A stretch of 22,126 nt of DNA from Thermoleophilia bacterium (GCA_025934335.1 JAICYG010000024.1:1-22126); one strand, 5' to 3'. Shown: positions 1 to 7,575, numbered from the stretch's first letter. Notes: generated by a model from the sequence alone, not told the origin. Translations and numbers: made by a program.

Positions 1-1
1 C

Positions 2-253
2 GGCGGCGCGCAGCCGACGCCGGTGATCGACCGCTTCTACTTCAAGTCGATCTACTTCCGGGAGCCGTCGGGCGTCCTGTTCGAGATCGCCACGATCGGG
101 CCCGGTTTCACGGCCGACGAGCCGTTCGAGACGCTCGGCGAATCGCTCTCGCTGCCGCCGAACTACGAGCAGTACCGCGCCCAGGTCGAGCAGATCCTGA
201 CGCCCCTTCCCAGCCCCCGCCGTGATCGCGCTCGAGCGGCCGGCGGCGGCTGA
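2..253 (+). CDS. Ring-cleaving dioxygenase, VOC family, MhqO-like (3' part only)
   Basis: Only the last 83 residues are present; the gene begins before the window. The remnant contains the hallmark C-terminal strand of glyoxalase-fold extradiol dioxygenases of the MhqO/MhqA type: FKSIYFREPSGVLFEIAT followed by GPGF. The Glu of LFEIAT (residue 28 of the fragment) is the expected last metal ligand. The following LPPNYEQYRAQVEQIL helix is also typical. Relatives I recall usually read IATDGPGF; here Asp is replaced by Ile, which should not touch the metal site. Family members are linked to hydroquinone or catechol detoxification in the cytoplasm. The final 32 bases overlap the next gene, a hydrolase that is the usual partner, so the two are probably co-translated. 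The family call is firm; the substrate is not known. Confidence 0.85.
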   Translation, partial: GGAQPTPVIDRFYFKSIYFREPSGVLFEIATIGPGFTADEPFETLGESLSLPPNYEQYRAQVEQILTPLPSPRRDRARAAGGG

Positions 254-830
254 GGCCGAGGGCGCGCTCGTCCTGCTGCACGGGCGCGGCGCCGACGAGC
301 ACGACCTCTTCCCGCTGCTCGACGTGCTCGACCCGAAGCGGCGCCTGCACGGCTACGCCCCGCGCGCGCCGCTCGCGCTGCCGCCGGGCGGCGCGCACTG
401 GTACGTCGTGCCGCGCGTCGGGCATCCCGATCCCGACACCTTCTGGCCCTCGTACCGCGCGCTCGTCGAGTGGCTCGACGCGCTCCCGTACGAGCGCGTC
501 GTCGTCGGCGGGTTCTCGATGGGCTGCGTGATGTCGCTCGCGACCTCGCTCGGCGGCGACCTGCGGCGGCGGCCCGCGGCCGTCTGCGGCTTCTCCGGCT
601 TCCTGCCGGTCGTCCAGGGTTGGGCGATCGACGACTCGCGGCCGCTGCCGCCCGTCGCGCTCGGCCACGGCACGGCAGATCCGGTGATCGGCATCGAGTT
701 CGCCCGCCGCGCCCGCGACCAGATCCTCGCGGCGGGCGGCGAGCTCCTCTACCGCGAGTACCCGCTCCCGCACGCTCTCGACCAGCAGTTCCTGATCGAG
801 GTGCGCGAGTGGCTGTGGGCGCGGCTCTAA
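222..830 (+). CDS. Carboxylesterase/phospholipase-family alpha/beta hydrolase, MhqD-like
   Basis: A 202-residue alpha/beta hydrolase of the small carboxylesterase (YpfH/MhqD) family. It has the oxyanion-hole motif LLHGRG (18-23), the nucleophile elbow GFSMG with Ser99, an acid residue in HGTADPVI (Asp153) and the catalytic His184 in PLPHALD. The length matches the family. The start is the GTG at 222, which lies inside the preceding dioxygenase gene (32-base overlap); the N-terminus then runs directly into the first beta strand. In Bacilli mhqD hydrolases are co-regulated with mhqO-type dioxygenases in quinone stress responses, and this adjacency fits the same pairing. The gene ends on a TAA that overlaps the stop codon of the convergent livF, so the two transcripts meet tail to tail. 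Ester substrate unknown. Confidence 0.88.
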   Translation: MIALERPAAAEAEGALVLLHGRGADEHDLFPLLDVLDPKRRLHGYAPRAPLALPPGGAHWYVVPRVGHPDPDTFWPSYRALVEWLDALPYERVVVGGFSMGCVMSLATSLGGDLRRRPAAVCGFSGFLPVVQGWAIDDSRPLPPVALGHGTADPVIGIEFARRARDQILAAGGELLYREYPLPHALDQQFLIEVREWLWARL

Positions 831-1552
831 CCCAGGTACGCGTCGATCAGCGCGCGGCCGTCGTCCCCGAGCGCCGAGGCGCGCTCCTCGAGCGCGACCT
901 CGCCGCCCGCGAGCACGTAGATGCGGTCGCACATGCGCAGGACAAGGTCGACGCGCTGCTCGACGACGAGGATCGACCGGCCCTGCTCCCGTAGCGCCTC
1001 GAGCGCCTCGGCGACCTCGCCGATCGCGATCGGCGCGAGCCCGAGCGACGGCTCGTCGAGCAGCAGCACCTTGGGATCGCTCATCAGCATGCGCCCGATC
1101 GCGACCATCTGCTGCTGGCCACCGCTGAGCGCGCCGGCCGGCCGGCGTCGAAGGTCGCGCAGCACCGGGAACAGGTCGTAGACCGACTCGAGCAGCTCGG
1201 CGACGCGGTCGCGGTGTCGGCGGAGGTGAAGCGCCCCGAGCAGCAGGTTGTCCTCGATCGGCTGGTCGACGAAGAGCCGCCGCCCTTCGGGCACGAGGCC
1301 CGCGTGGCCGCGCGCGATCCTGTGCGCGGGCAGCCTGAGCAGGTCGGTGCCCGCCACGCTGAGAACACCGCGGCGGTGCTTGACGAGCCCCATGATCGAG
1401 CGCAGCAGCGTCGTCTTCCCGGCGCCGTTCGGGCCGAGCAGGCCGACGGCTTCGCCCGGCCCGACGTCGAGGTCGACTCCGCGCAGCACGTCGTACCGCC
1501 CGTAGCCCGCGTGGAGCCCCGCGATGTGAAGTGCAGGGGCCGCTGCGCTCAC
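827..1552 (-). CDS. livF: Branched-chain amino acid-type ABC transporter ATPase LivF
   Basis: A 241-residue ABC ATPase of the LivF subfamily. Walker A GPNGAGKTT lies at 40-48, the LivF-type LVPEGRRLF segment at 86-94, the signature LSGGQQQ at 142-148, and Walker B VLLLDEP at 162-168 followed by SLGLAP. All catalytic motifs are intact. It would pair with the LivG domain of the upstream gene to power import through LivH/LivM. The GTG start at 1552 overlaps the TGA of the livM-livG gene (GTGA, 1549-1552), which implies translational coupling and fixes the start; the reading frame stays open far upstream but that part is a shadow of the neighbour. This is the last gene of the long minus-strand operon. 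Transporters of this class also carry amides, urea and aromatic or short-chain acids, so the substrate need not be an amino acid. Confidence 0.93.
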   Translation of the reverse strand: MSAAAPALHIAGLHAGYGRYDVLRGVDLDVGPGEAVGLLGPNGAGKTTLLRSIMGLVKHRRGVLSVAGTDLLRLPAHRIARGHAGLVPEGRRLFVDQPIEDNLLLGALHLRRHRDRVAELLESVYDLFPVLRDLRRRPAGALSGGQQQMVAIGRMLMSDPKVLLLDEPSLGLAPIAIGEVAEALEALREQGRSILVVEQRVDLVLRMCDRIYVLAGGEVALEERASALGDDGRALIDAYLG

Positions 1553-3369
1553 TGGCCCAGGTACACCTCCCGTACCTGCTCGTTCTCGCGCACCGACGCG
1601 GCCGGCCCGGTGGCGACGACCTCGCCCGCAGCGAGCACCGTCACCTCGTCGCAGAGCGCGAAAACGAAGCGCGGCTGGTGCTCGATCAGCACGATGCTCA
1701 CACCCGACGCCTTGAGCTTCGTGAGGATCGAGGCGGCATGTTCGACCTCCTTCGGCGAGAGACCCGCGAGTGGCTCGTCGAGGATCAGCGTGCGCGGCCC
1801 CCAGGCGGACGCGGCGGCCAGCTGGGTCAGCTGCGCGATCCCGTGCGGCACGTCGGAGACCCGCACCGGCGCCCAGGAGCGCGCGCCGACGAACGAGAGT
1901 GACTCGTCGACGCGCTCGCGCAGCGCCCGCGAGTCGCGACGCGCCGATGGGATGACCGGCCACGCGAGCGACCTGGGGCCGAGTCGCGGTACGCGCGTGT
2001 ACAGGCCGACCTGCACGTTCTGCCGCGCCGAGAGCTCGTCGACGAGCACGGCCGACTGGAACGTCCGCGCGACGCCGTGGCGGACCCGAGTTGTCACGCC
2101 CTGGCGGTCGACCGGCGTCCCCTCGATCTCGATCGACCCGGCCACGGGCCGGAGCCGACCGCTGATCAGGTCGACGAGCGTGCTCTTCCCCGACCCGTTC
2201 GGGCCGATCAGGCCGTGGATCGTCGCGCGGCGCACGGTGAAGTCGACGTGGTTCAGGACGAGCGGCCCGCTGCCGTAGCGGAAGACGATCCCGTGGCATT
2301 CGATCGCGGGCGCCGCCGGCGCTGCGCCGTTGACCCGCTCGGGAGCGACCACGGCTTCCGCCGCAGGCGTCTCCACTGCGCGCTCGACGCGGGCGCGGCC
2401 GGCGCCGAGCCGGCGGAGCGCGTGCCGCCACACGAGCCGGAGCAGGCCGACGAACCCGCTCGGGAACGCGACGATGACGGCCACGAAGAGCGCCCCGAAG
2501 AGCACCTCCTGCCAGAACGGGTTGATGTTGACCTGCGCCGGAAAGACGGTGATGAACACGGCGCCGAGGATCGGCCCGATCGTGGTGTTGATCCCGCCGA
2601 GGATCACCATCACGAGGATGTTCACCGAGACCTGCCAGCTGAACTGGCTCGGCGAGACGATGCCCTGGAACGCGAACATCCAGCCCGCCCCGCCCGCGAT
2701 CGCGGCCGAGAGCCCGAAGACGCCCACACGCACCGCCGCGGTCGGGGCGCCGGCTGCGGCGGCGAACGGCTCCGCGTCGCGGATCGCGAGCAGCACCGGG
2801 TAGAGCGGCGAGACGCGGATCGCGAGCACCACGAGCGTCGCCAGCAGCAGCGCGATCAGGCACGCCCACGTGACGGACGTGCCGGCCCAGTGGAGCCAGG
2901 ACGGGAACTCGGGGAAGATCGGCCCGATCAGCCCGCCGTAGCCGCCCGTGAACTTGAAGTCGCTCGCAAAGACGGTGAGCACGAGCGTGAAGACGAACGT
3001 CGTGATCGCGAAGTAGAGGCCGCTGACCCGCAACGAGATCGCCCCGAGCAGGAGGCCGACCGCACCGACGCCCGCGAGACACACGGGCAGGATCACGAAC
3101 AGGTTCCAGTGGTGATCGTTGTAGAGGATCGTGGTCGCGTACGCGCCGATCGCGAACAGGCCGGCGTGGCCGAGCGAGTAGAGGCCGACCATCCCCGCGA
3201 CGAGGTCGAGGCTCACCGCGAGCATCCCGAAGACGGCCGCGACGAGCACCAGCCCCTGGATGTAGAGCGTGCTGTGCGCCGCCCAGTAGGCGAAGACGGC
3301 GTAGCCGGCAAGCGCGAGGACGAAGAGCGCCGGCTTCGAGGCGCGCGGCAGGCTGATCGCGCCCGTCAT
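1549..3369 (-). CDS. LivM-LivG fusion: ABC permease joined to ATPase
   Basis: One 606-residue reading frame encodes a LivM permease (about 1-320) and a LivG ATPase (about 355-606), joined by an Ala/Arg/Glu-rich linker (about 318-355). The permease half has many hydrophobic segments and the family motif LVAGMVGLYSLGHAGLFAIG (57-76). The ATPase half has Walker A GPNGSGKST (389-397), Q-loop RTFQ (435-438), Walker B TLILDEP (527-533) and an H-loop His564. The signature region reads VPHGIAQLTQLA where LivG proteins usually have a sequence like LPYGQQRRLEIA, so this half is degenerate at the signature. The ATG start overlaps the TGA of livH (ATGA, 3366-3369). No stop or convincing internal start separates the domains, so I treat the fusion as genuine. 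LivF, next downstream, would complete the ATPase pair. Confidence 0.92.
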   Translation of the reverse strand: MTGAISLPRASKPALFVLALAGYAVFAYWAAHSTLYIQGLVLVAAVFGMLAVSLDLVAGMVGLYSLGHAGLFAIGAYATTILYNDHHWNLFVILPVCLAGVGAVGLLLGAISLRVSGLYFAITTFVFTLVLTVFASDFKFTGGYGGLIGPIFPEFPSWLHWAGTSVTWACLIALLLATLVVLAIRVSPLYPVLLAIRDAEPFAAAAGAPTAAVRVGVFGLSAAIAGGAGWMFAFQGIVSPSQFSWQVSVNILVMVILGGINTTIGPILGAVFITVFPAQVNINPFWQEVLFGALFVAVIVAFPSGFVGLLRLVWRHALRRLGAGRARVERAVETPAAEAVVAPERVNGAAPAAPAIECHGIVFRYGSGPLVLNHVDFTVRRATIHGLIGPNGSGKSTLVDLISGRLRPVAGSIEIEGTPVDRQGVTTRVRHGVARTFQSAVLVDELSARQNVQVGLYTRVPRLGPRSLAWPVIPSARRDSRALRERVDESLSFVGARSWAPVRVSDVPHGIAQLTQLAAASAWGPRTLILDEPLAGLSPKEVEHAASILTKLKASGVSIVLIEHQPRFVFALCDEVTVLAAGEVVATGPAASVRENEQVREVYLGQ

Positions 3370-4283
3370 CCGGCCACTCGCACGGGCGACGTCCGGCGGC
3401 TCCGCCTCAGCACGAGCCGGCGCAGGGGCCCGACGAGCGAGAAGAGGCCTTCGGGCAGCACGAGCAGGATGACGACGACCACGACGAACGGGAACCAGTC
3501 GGAGGCCTGCGTGTTGATCAGCTTGTTCGCCGCCTCGCCGAGGATCCCGAGCAAGAGGCCGCCGACCATCGCCGCGGCCGGGCGGGCGGTACCGCCGATC
3601 ATGAGCGCCACGAAGCCGGCGATGCCGTAGGTGTCGCCGAGGTACGGGTTCGAGTACGTGATCGGCCCGATCAGCACGCCGGCGAGCCCCGCGAACGCGC
3701 CGGCGAGCGCGAAGGCGGCGGCCGCGACGACGGCGGTGTTGGCTCCGAGCGCCGTCGCCATCTCGGGGTCGTGCGCGATCGCCATTCCGAGCTTCCCGAA
3801 CAGGGTCTTGCGGCGGTACAGCTCGAACGCGATCGCTACGACGACCGCGAGTCCGATCGTCACCACCTCCTGGAGCGTCAGCGTCGCCGACCCGACGTGC
3901 ACGCTCGTTCCCGTGAGGAGGGCCGGGAACGAGCGCGACGTCGGCCCCCAGATCAGTGCTGCGCCGTTCTCGAGGATCAGCGCGACGCCGAGCGTGCTGA
4001 CGAGCCAGGCGAAGCTGAACCGGTCGAAGGCGAGCACCGGCCGGACTGCGACGAGGTAGGTGACGGCGCCGACCGCCGCGGCCGCGGCGATGCCGACGAC
4101 GACTGCGAGCCAGGGGTCGAGGCCCGTCCGTGCGAGCCATGCGGCGACCATCACGCCGACCATGAGGAGCTGCCCCTCGGCGAAGTTGATCACGCGCGTC
4201 ACGTAGAACGCGATCGCGAAGCCCATGCCGACGAGGCCGTAGATCGCACCGATCGCGAGGCCGCTGAGGAGGACCTGCAGCAT
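3366..4283 (-). CDS. livH: Branched-chain amino acid-type ABC transporter permease LivH
   Basis: A 305-residue integral membrane protein of the LivH family, the usual length. It opens with LLSGLAIGAIYGLVGMGFAI, followed by the family-typical VINFAEGQLLMVG, then several further hydrophobic segments and a positively charged tail rich in Arg. The conserved cytoplasmic loop (RKTLFGKLGMAIAHDPEMA, then ALGANT) that contacts the ATPases is present. It forms the membrane channel together with the LivM half of the next gene. The ATG shares one base with the stop of the preceding cupin gene (TGATG at 4281-4285), and its own TGA overlaps the start of the fusion gene. The matching binding protein is six genes upstream (7620-8813), so the transporter is split by a block of enzyme genes. 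Confidence 0.93.
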   Translation of the reverse strand: MLQVLLSGLAIGAIYGLVGMGFAIAFYVTRVINFAEGQLLMVGVMVAAWLARTGLDPWLAVVVGIAAAAAVGAVTYLVAVRPVLAFDRFSFAWLVSTLGVALILENGAALIWGPTSRSFPALLTGTSVHVGSATLTLQEVVTIGLAVVVAIAFELYRRKTLFGKLGMAIAHDPEMATALGANTAVVAAAAFALAGAFAGLAGVLIGPITYSNPYLGDTYGIAGFVALMIGGTARPAAAMVGGLLLGILGEAANKLINTQASDWFPFVVVVVILLVLPEGLFSLVGPLRRLVLRRSRRTSPVRVAG

Positions 4284-4675
4284 CAGCCCCCTGCGTCCGC
4301 CGCGCGGTAGTCGTCGTCGCTCACGGCTTCGAGCCAGCCGGTCTGCCCGATCGAGACGGCCCGGTGCAGGAGATAGCTACCGGGCGAGGCTCCGTGCCAG
4401 TGCTCCTCGCCGGCCGGGATGTGCGCGGTGTCGCCCGCGGTGAGCGGGAAGCCGGTGCCGTCGCGCGACTGCACCCACCCTTCGCCCGCGAGCACGAGCA
4501 GCACCTGCCCGACCTCGTGCGTGTGCCAGTTCGTGCGTGCGCCGGGCTCGAAGAAGACGTCGTTGACGACGACGCCGTCCGCGCCCGGCAGCACCGGGTC
4601 CGCCCACACCCGCCCGCTGAAGGTGGGGCCGCGTTCCTCCGACGGTGCGCCGTTGCGTCCACGCGAGATCCTCAT
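4283..4675 (-). CDS. Small cupin-domain protein
   Basis: A 130-residue single-domain cupin. Cupin motif 1 is GARTNWHTHEVGQ with His51, His53 and Gln57 (Gln in place of the more general Glu, common in this subfamily). Motif 2 is GDTAHIPAGEEHWHG with His92 and an extra His94. These residues would bind one metal ion. Small cupins of this type are often found beside, or fused to, carboxymuconolactone decarboxylase (CMD) proteins, and two CMD-family genes are in this operon. The ATG at 4675 was chosen because it overlaps the TGA of the upstream dehydrogenase (ATGA, 4672-4675); the open frame further upstream is Arg-rich shadow. It could be an isomerase, lyase, dioxygenase or a binding protein; sequence alone does not decide. 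Confidence 0.88.
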   Translation of the reverse strand: MRISRGRNGAPSEERGPTFSGRVWADPVLPGADGVVVNDVFFEPGARTNWHTHEVGQVLLVLAGEGWVQSRDGTGFPLTAGDTAHIPAGEEHWHGASPGSYLLHRAVSIGQTGWLEAVSDDDYRAADAGG

Positions 4676-5574
4676 GGCTGGATCCGGACGCCGCCGGCGA
4701 CGTCGCCGATTGCGTCCACGACGCGGTTCGAGATCTGGTCGCCGTAGCCCAGCGCCGTCGCGAGGTCGAACGCGCCGAGGCACGCCGGCCCGCAGAAGCT
4801 GGTGACGGAGACCTGCTGCAGGTACTGGAGATAGAGACGGAGATCCTTGGCCATCAGCTTGTTCGTCAAGCCTCCTTCGAGGTAGTCGCCCTGAACGATG
4901 CGCGGGAAGCGGTTGAGCGTCGCGAAGTTGACGCCGCTCGACGTGTTGACGACGTCGAGGAACTGCGCGAGGTCGAGCCCTGCCTGCTTCGCGGCGACCA
5001 TCACCTCGGCGGTCGCGGCGAGGCTGACACCGTTCAGGAAGTTGTTGAGCACCTTCGTGACGTGTCCGAGCCCGGGCGCGCCCATGTGGTGGATGCCCGT
5101 GCTGAACGTCTCCAGGATCGGCGTGACCCGCTCGAGCGCAGCAGGATCACCGCCGACCATCAGCGTGAGCGCCCCCTTCTCGGCCGCCGCCGCGCCGCCG
5201 GAGATGCCGGCATCGAGGAACGAGACACCGGCTTCGGCGAGCCGGTCGTGCAGCCGCACGCTCGAGGCGGGTGACGCCGTCGAGAGGTCGACGACGATCA
5301 GCCCGTTCCGCGCCGCAGACGCCACGCCGCCCTCGTCGAGGACGACGCGTTCGATGATCGAGCTGTCCGGAAGCGAAAGGAGAACGACGTCGACCGAGCC
5401 GGTGAGCTCGGAGATCGACGCCGCAAGGTCGATCCCCGCCTCCCCGGCCTGCGCCGCGTTCACGTCGAACCCGCGTATCGGCAGCCCGCCGTCACGGATG
5501 CGGCGCGCGATGCGGCCGCCCATGTTGCCGAGCCCGATCATGCCGCTCGTCATGCCGGCGGCGTCCTCGCTCAT
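4672..5574 (-). CDS. NAD(P)-dependent beta-hydroxyacid dehydrogenase, HIBADH family (copy 1)
   Basis: A 300-residue member of the 3-hydroxyisobutyrate/6-phosphogluconate dehydrogenase family. The Rossmann motif GLGNMG is at 14-19, an Asp follows the second strand (FDV, Asp37) and favours NAD over NADP, the substrate-binding motif is DAGISGG (121-127), and the catalytic Lys174 lies in HVTKVLNNFLNG. Family members oxidise 3-hydroxy acids to semialdehydes or keto acids, or reduce tartronate semialdehyde. The ATG at 5574 overlaps the TGA of the upstream MBL gene (ATGA). It gives a slightly extended N-terminus; Met8 or Met12 are alternatives. A second, clearly divergent family member lies at 9649-10566, so the operon carries two enzymes of this class. 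Substrate unknown. Confidence 0.9.
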   Translation of the reverse strand: MSEDAAGMTSGMIGLGNMGGRIARRIRDGGLPIRGFDVNAAQAGEAGIDLAASISELTGSVDVVLLSLPDSSIIERVVLDEGGVASAARNGLIVVDLSTASPASSVRLHDRLAEAGVSFLDAGISGGAAAAEKGALTLMVGGDPAALERVTPILETFSTGIHHMGAPGLGHVTKVLNNFLNGVSLAATAEVMVAAKQAGLDLAQFLDVVNTSSGVNFATLNRFPRIVQGDYLEGGLTNKLMAKDLRLYLQYLQQVSVTSFCGPACLGAFDLATALGYGDQISNRVVDAIGDVAGGVRIQP

Positions 5575-6449
5575 GTCGCAGCGAGCGCCGAGTCGACCCG
5601 GCTCTGCTCTCCGGCCGCCAGCGAGAGCTCGGCGACGTGAAGGCTGTCGTCGAACTGCCGCGACGGGAACATCGTCCAGATGTTCTGCTCGTGAAACGGG
5701 ACGATGCGGCTCGGCTCCTGACCCGCGTGCTGCCACATCTCCTCCATCGTCAGGATGCAGCGCTCGACGCTCCCGAAGATGAGGCCGATCGGCGTGAACC
5801 GTCCGTCGCCGTTCGTGCCGGTGAAGTTCTCGTACACGTACGCGTTGTCGCCCGCGAAGACCCACTTGCCGTCGCGCTCGTTCTCGACCGTCACGTACTG
5901 CGAGCCCGCGGTGTGCGTGTCGTGCGCCGGCAGGCAGCGGACGCCCGGGATGACCTCCGTCTCCTCGGAGAGCAGCGTCAGCTTTCCCTGCTTCATCCGG
6001 TTGACGAGCCAGAGCATCAGGTCGGGGTCGGTCGCCGCCGTCAGCCACTGCAGGCGATCCGGCAGGCCCACCGCCCACAGGTACTTCGAGATCTCGCGCT
6101 CCTGGAAGTACACGCGGGCGTTCGGGAAGAACTCGACGCCGCCGGCGTGGTCGAAGTGGTTGTGCGTCAGGACGAGCGTGTCGACGTCGGCCGGTTCGAG
6201 CCCGAGATGGCCGAGGACGACCTCGGGCGGCTGCCAGTCGCTGACGCCGTACGACTCGGCCAGCACCTTCCCGAACTCGGTGTGGTTGTAGCCGCTGTCG
6301 ATGACGGCCAGGTGGTCGTCGCTCTTCAGGACGGCGTAGCAGTAGGGCGCGATCGTCGTCCCCGTGTTCCACTGGCCGTAGAGCAGGAGGCCGCGGGCGA
6401 ACTCGTTGACCCGCGCGTACTCCACGACCCAGATCGAATAGTCGGCCAT
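5571..6449 (-). CDS. Metallo-beta-lactamase-fold hydrolase, lactonase-like (copy 1)
   Basis: A 292-residue MBL-fold enzyme with the zinc motif THNHFDHAGG (His96, His98, Asp100, His101). Further ligands are probably His179 (AHDTHTAGS), Asp201 (FAGDN) and His253 (VPFHEQ), so a two-metal site is likely. Overall layout resembles the N-acyl-homoserine-lactonase-like subgroup, which opens lactones, although members also hydrolyse other esters. The usual GHTPGS segment is altered to THTAGS. The start is preceded by AGGAG that overlaps the stop codon of the upstream small gene (9 bases between the genes), a good Shine-Dalgarno. Its TGA overlaps the start of HIBADH copy 1. In this context ring-opening of a lactone to a hydroxy acid, then oxidation by the dehydrogenase, is a reasonable but unproven order. 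Confidence 0.87.
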   Translation of the reverse strand: MADYSIWVVEYARVNEFARGLLLYGQWNTGTTIAPYCYAVLKSDDHLAVIDSGYNHTEFGKVLAESYGVSDWQPPEVVLGHLGLEPADVDTLVLTHNHFDHAGGVEFFPNARVYFQEREISKYLWAVGLPDRLQWLTAATDPDLMLWLVNRMKQGKLTLLSEETEVIPGVRCLPAHDTHTAGSQYVTVENERDGKWVFAGDNAYVYENFTGTNGDGRFTPIGLIFGSVERCILTMEEMWQHAGQEPSRIVPFHEQNIWTMFPSRQFDDSLHVAELSLAAGEQSRVDSALAAT

Positions 6450-6458
6450 TGCTCGCTC

Positions 6459-6785
6459 CTATCGGTGCTCGTGTGCGCCGCCGGCGCAGCACGGCACGTA
6501 CTCGCAGGGATGGGTTGTCCAGACGTCGCGCCGTAGCCGCCGGTGCGATTCGCGCAGCGCGTCGAGGTCGGCCGCGACCGGATCCCCGGCCGCGGCGCGG
6601 CGGACGAGCACCCGAAGTTGCCGTGCAGGCTCGGCGCAGAGGGTGCCGGTCGCGTCGCGATCGAGCTCTTCGACCGCCGGCGTGAGCCCGTCGAGACGCT
6701 CCCCCAGGATCATCGCCGCGCTCGCCGCGACCGTGAGCGACTTGAACCGCGTGTAGAGCTCGAGCGTCCCGTCGGCCACCGTCAC
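6459..6785 (-). CDS. Uncharacterised small protein with Cys/His-rich C-terminal tail
   Basis: A 108-residue protein I do not recognise. It starts with GTG at 6785, overlapping the TGA of the upstream CMD gene (GTGA, 6782-6785), and ends 9 bases before the next gene, which supports it as a real operon member. The body is mostly predicted helical: an N-terminal stretch (ELYTRFKSLTVAASAAMIL) that is only mildly hydrophobic, then Arg- and Glu-rich segments. The last residues read HPCEYVPCCAGGAHEHR: three Cys and three His in seventeen residues, with no Cys before that except one near residue 49. Such a tail could bind a metal or form a disulfide. There is no signal peptide. No function is claimed; it may be a chaperone-like or accessory partner of the adjacent enzymes. 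Confidence 0.75.
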   Translation of the reverse strand: MTVADGTLELYTRFKSLTVAASAAMILGERLDGLTPAVEELDRDATGTLCAEPARQLRVLVRRAAAGDPVAADLDALRESHRRLRRDVWTTHPCEYVPCCAGGAHEHR

Positions 6786-7552
6786 GCCGATTCCTCACCG
6801 GCTGCAGCGAGCTCCTCGAGCAGCATCGGCACGCCGACCATGCACGAGTGGATGCCGATCACGCTCGCGAGCTCCATCACCTCGAGGATCTCCTCCTTCG
6901 TGGCGCCGTAGCCGATCGCGTTCTTGATGTGGAGGCGGAGCCCCGGCTCGTACAGGTGCGTCGCCGAGACGTCGAACGCCGTGTAGATGAGCTCCTTGAC
7001 CTTCGGCTCCAGCGTGCCGCTCACCCACGGCACGGACGAGAACTGGATGTACGCCTCGAAGAAGTCGGGGTCGAGCACGAGGATCTCGTGCCAGAACTGG
7101 TGCCAGTAGCCGCGCTTCTCCGTGAAGTCGGCCTTCAGCGCCTCGCGATGCTCGTCGAGCTCCTGCGAGATCGGCTGCCCCGCGGCGGCGAGCTCCTCGA
7201 CGAGGATCGGCACGCCGATGTTGCAGGCGTGGATGCCGAGCGTCGCGGTCAGCTCGAGCACTTCCATGATCTCCGCGGCGGTCGCGCCGAGCGCGATCGC
7301 CTGCTTGACATGCTGGCGAATGCCGGGCACGAACAGGTGCGTCGCCGCGGCGTCGACCGCGATGTAGACGAACTCCTTGATCTTCGGATCGAGGACGCCG
7401 GAGCGCCACGGCACCGACGAGAAGTTGGTGTACGCCTCGAAGAACTCCTCGTCCGCGTCGAGGAGGCTGTCCCAGAAGGGGCTCCAGTAGCCGCGGCTCT
7501 CGATGAAGTCGTCGCGCAGCTTCTTCCTGCGTTCGGTCAGCTCGGTGCTCAT
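6782..7552 (-). CDS. Tandem carboxymuconolactone decarboxylase (CMD)-family protein
   Basis: A 256-residue protein made of two similar CMD-like domains (residues 8-125 and 135-252). I aligned the halves by eye without gaps: 69 of 118 positions are identical. Shared blocks include RGYW, FEAY, FSSVPW, the ATHL segment, GAT and EELAAAG. Each half has a His-x-Cys (GIHAC, GIHSC). The AhpD-type CxxC redox pair is absent; the equivalent stretch reads ATHLFVPGIRQH or ATHLYEPGLRLH, which keeps the His typical of decarboxylase-like members. A disulfide-reductase role is therefore unlikely. The ATG at 7552 has AGGAGG three bases upstream, a strong but close ribosome site, and follows a 67-base gap holding a hairpin. 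Reaction unknown. Confidence 0.87.
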   Translation of the reverse strand: MSTELTERRKKLRDDFIESRGYWSPFWDSLLDADEEFFEAYTNFSSVPWRSGVLDPKIKEFVYIAVDAAATHLFVPGIRQHVKQAIALGATAAEIMEVLELTATLGIHACNIGVPILVEELAAAGQPISQELDEHREALKADFTEKRGYWHQFWHEILVLDPDFFEAYIQFSSVPWVSGTLEPKVKELIYTAFDVSATHLYEPGLRLHIKNAIGYGATKEEILEVMELASVIGIHSCMVGVPMLLEELAAAGEESA

Positions 7553-7575
7553 CTTCCTCCTCTCGAGGGAGGCTG

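Noticed and set aside
1553..3082. Upstream extension of the livF frame to 3082
   Set aside because: The region is the livM-livG gene in another frame; the GTGA overlap and the LivF domain boundary place the start at 1552.
1549..3369. LivM-LivG fusion as a sequencing frameshift artefact
   Set aside because: Both domains are in the same frame with a plausible linker and no loss of domain ends; an artefact would need to delete a stop and start precisely.
2077..3630. A 517-codon open frame on the plus strand opposite the LivM-LivG and LivH genes
   Set aside because: It is Arg/Asp/Glu-rich low-complexity translation of the antisense strand of genes with strong family motifs; long antisense frames are expected at this GC content.
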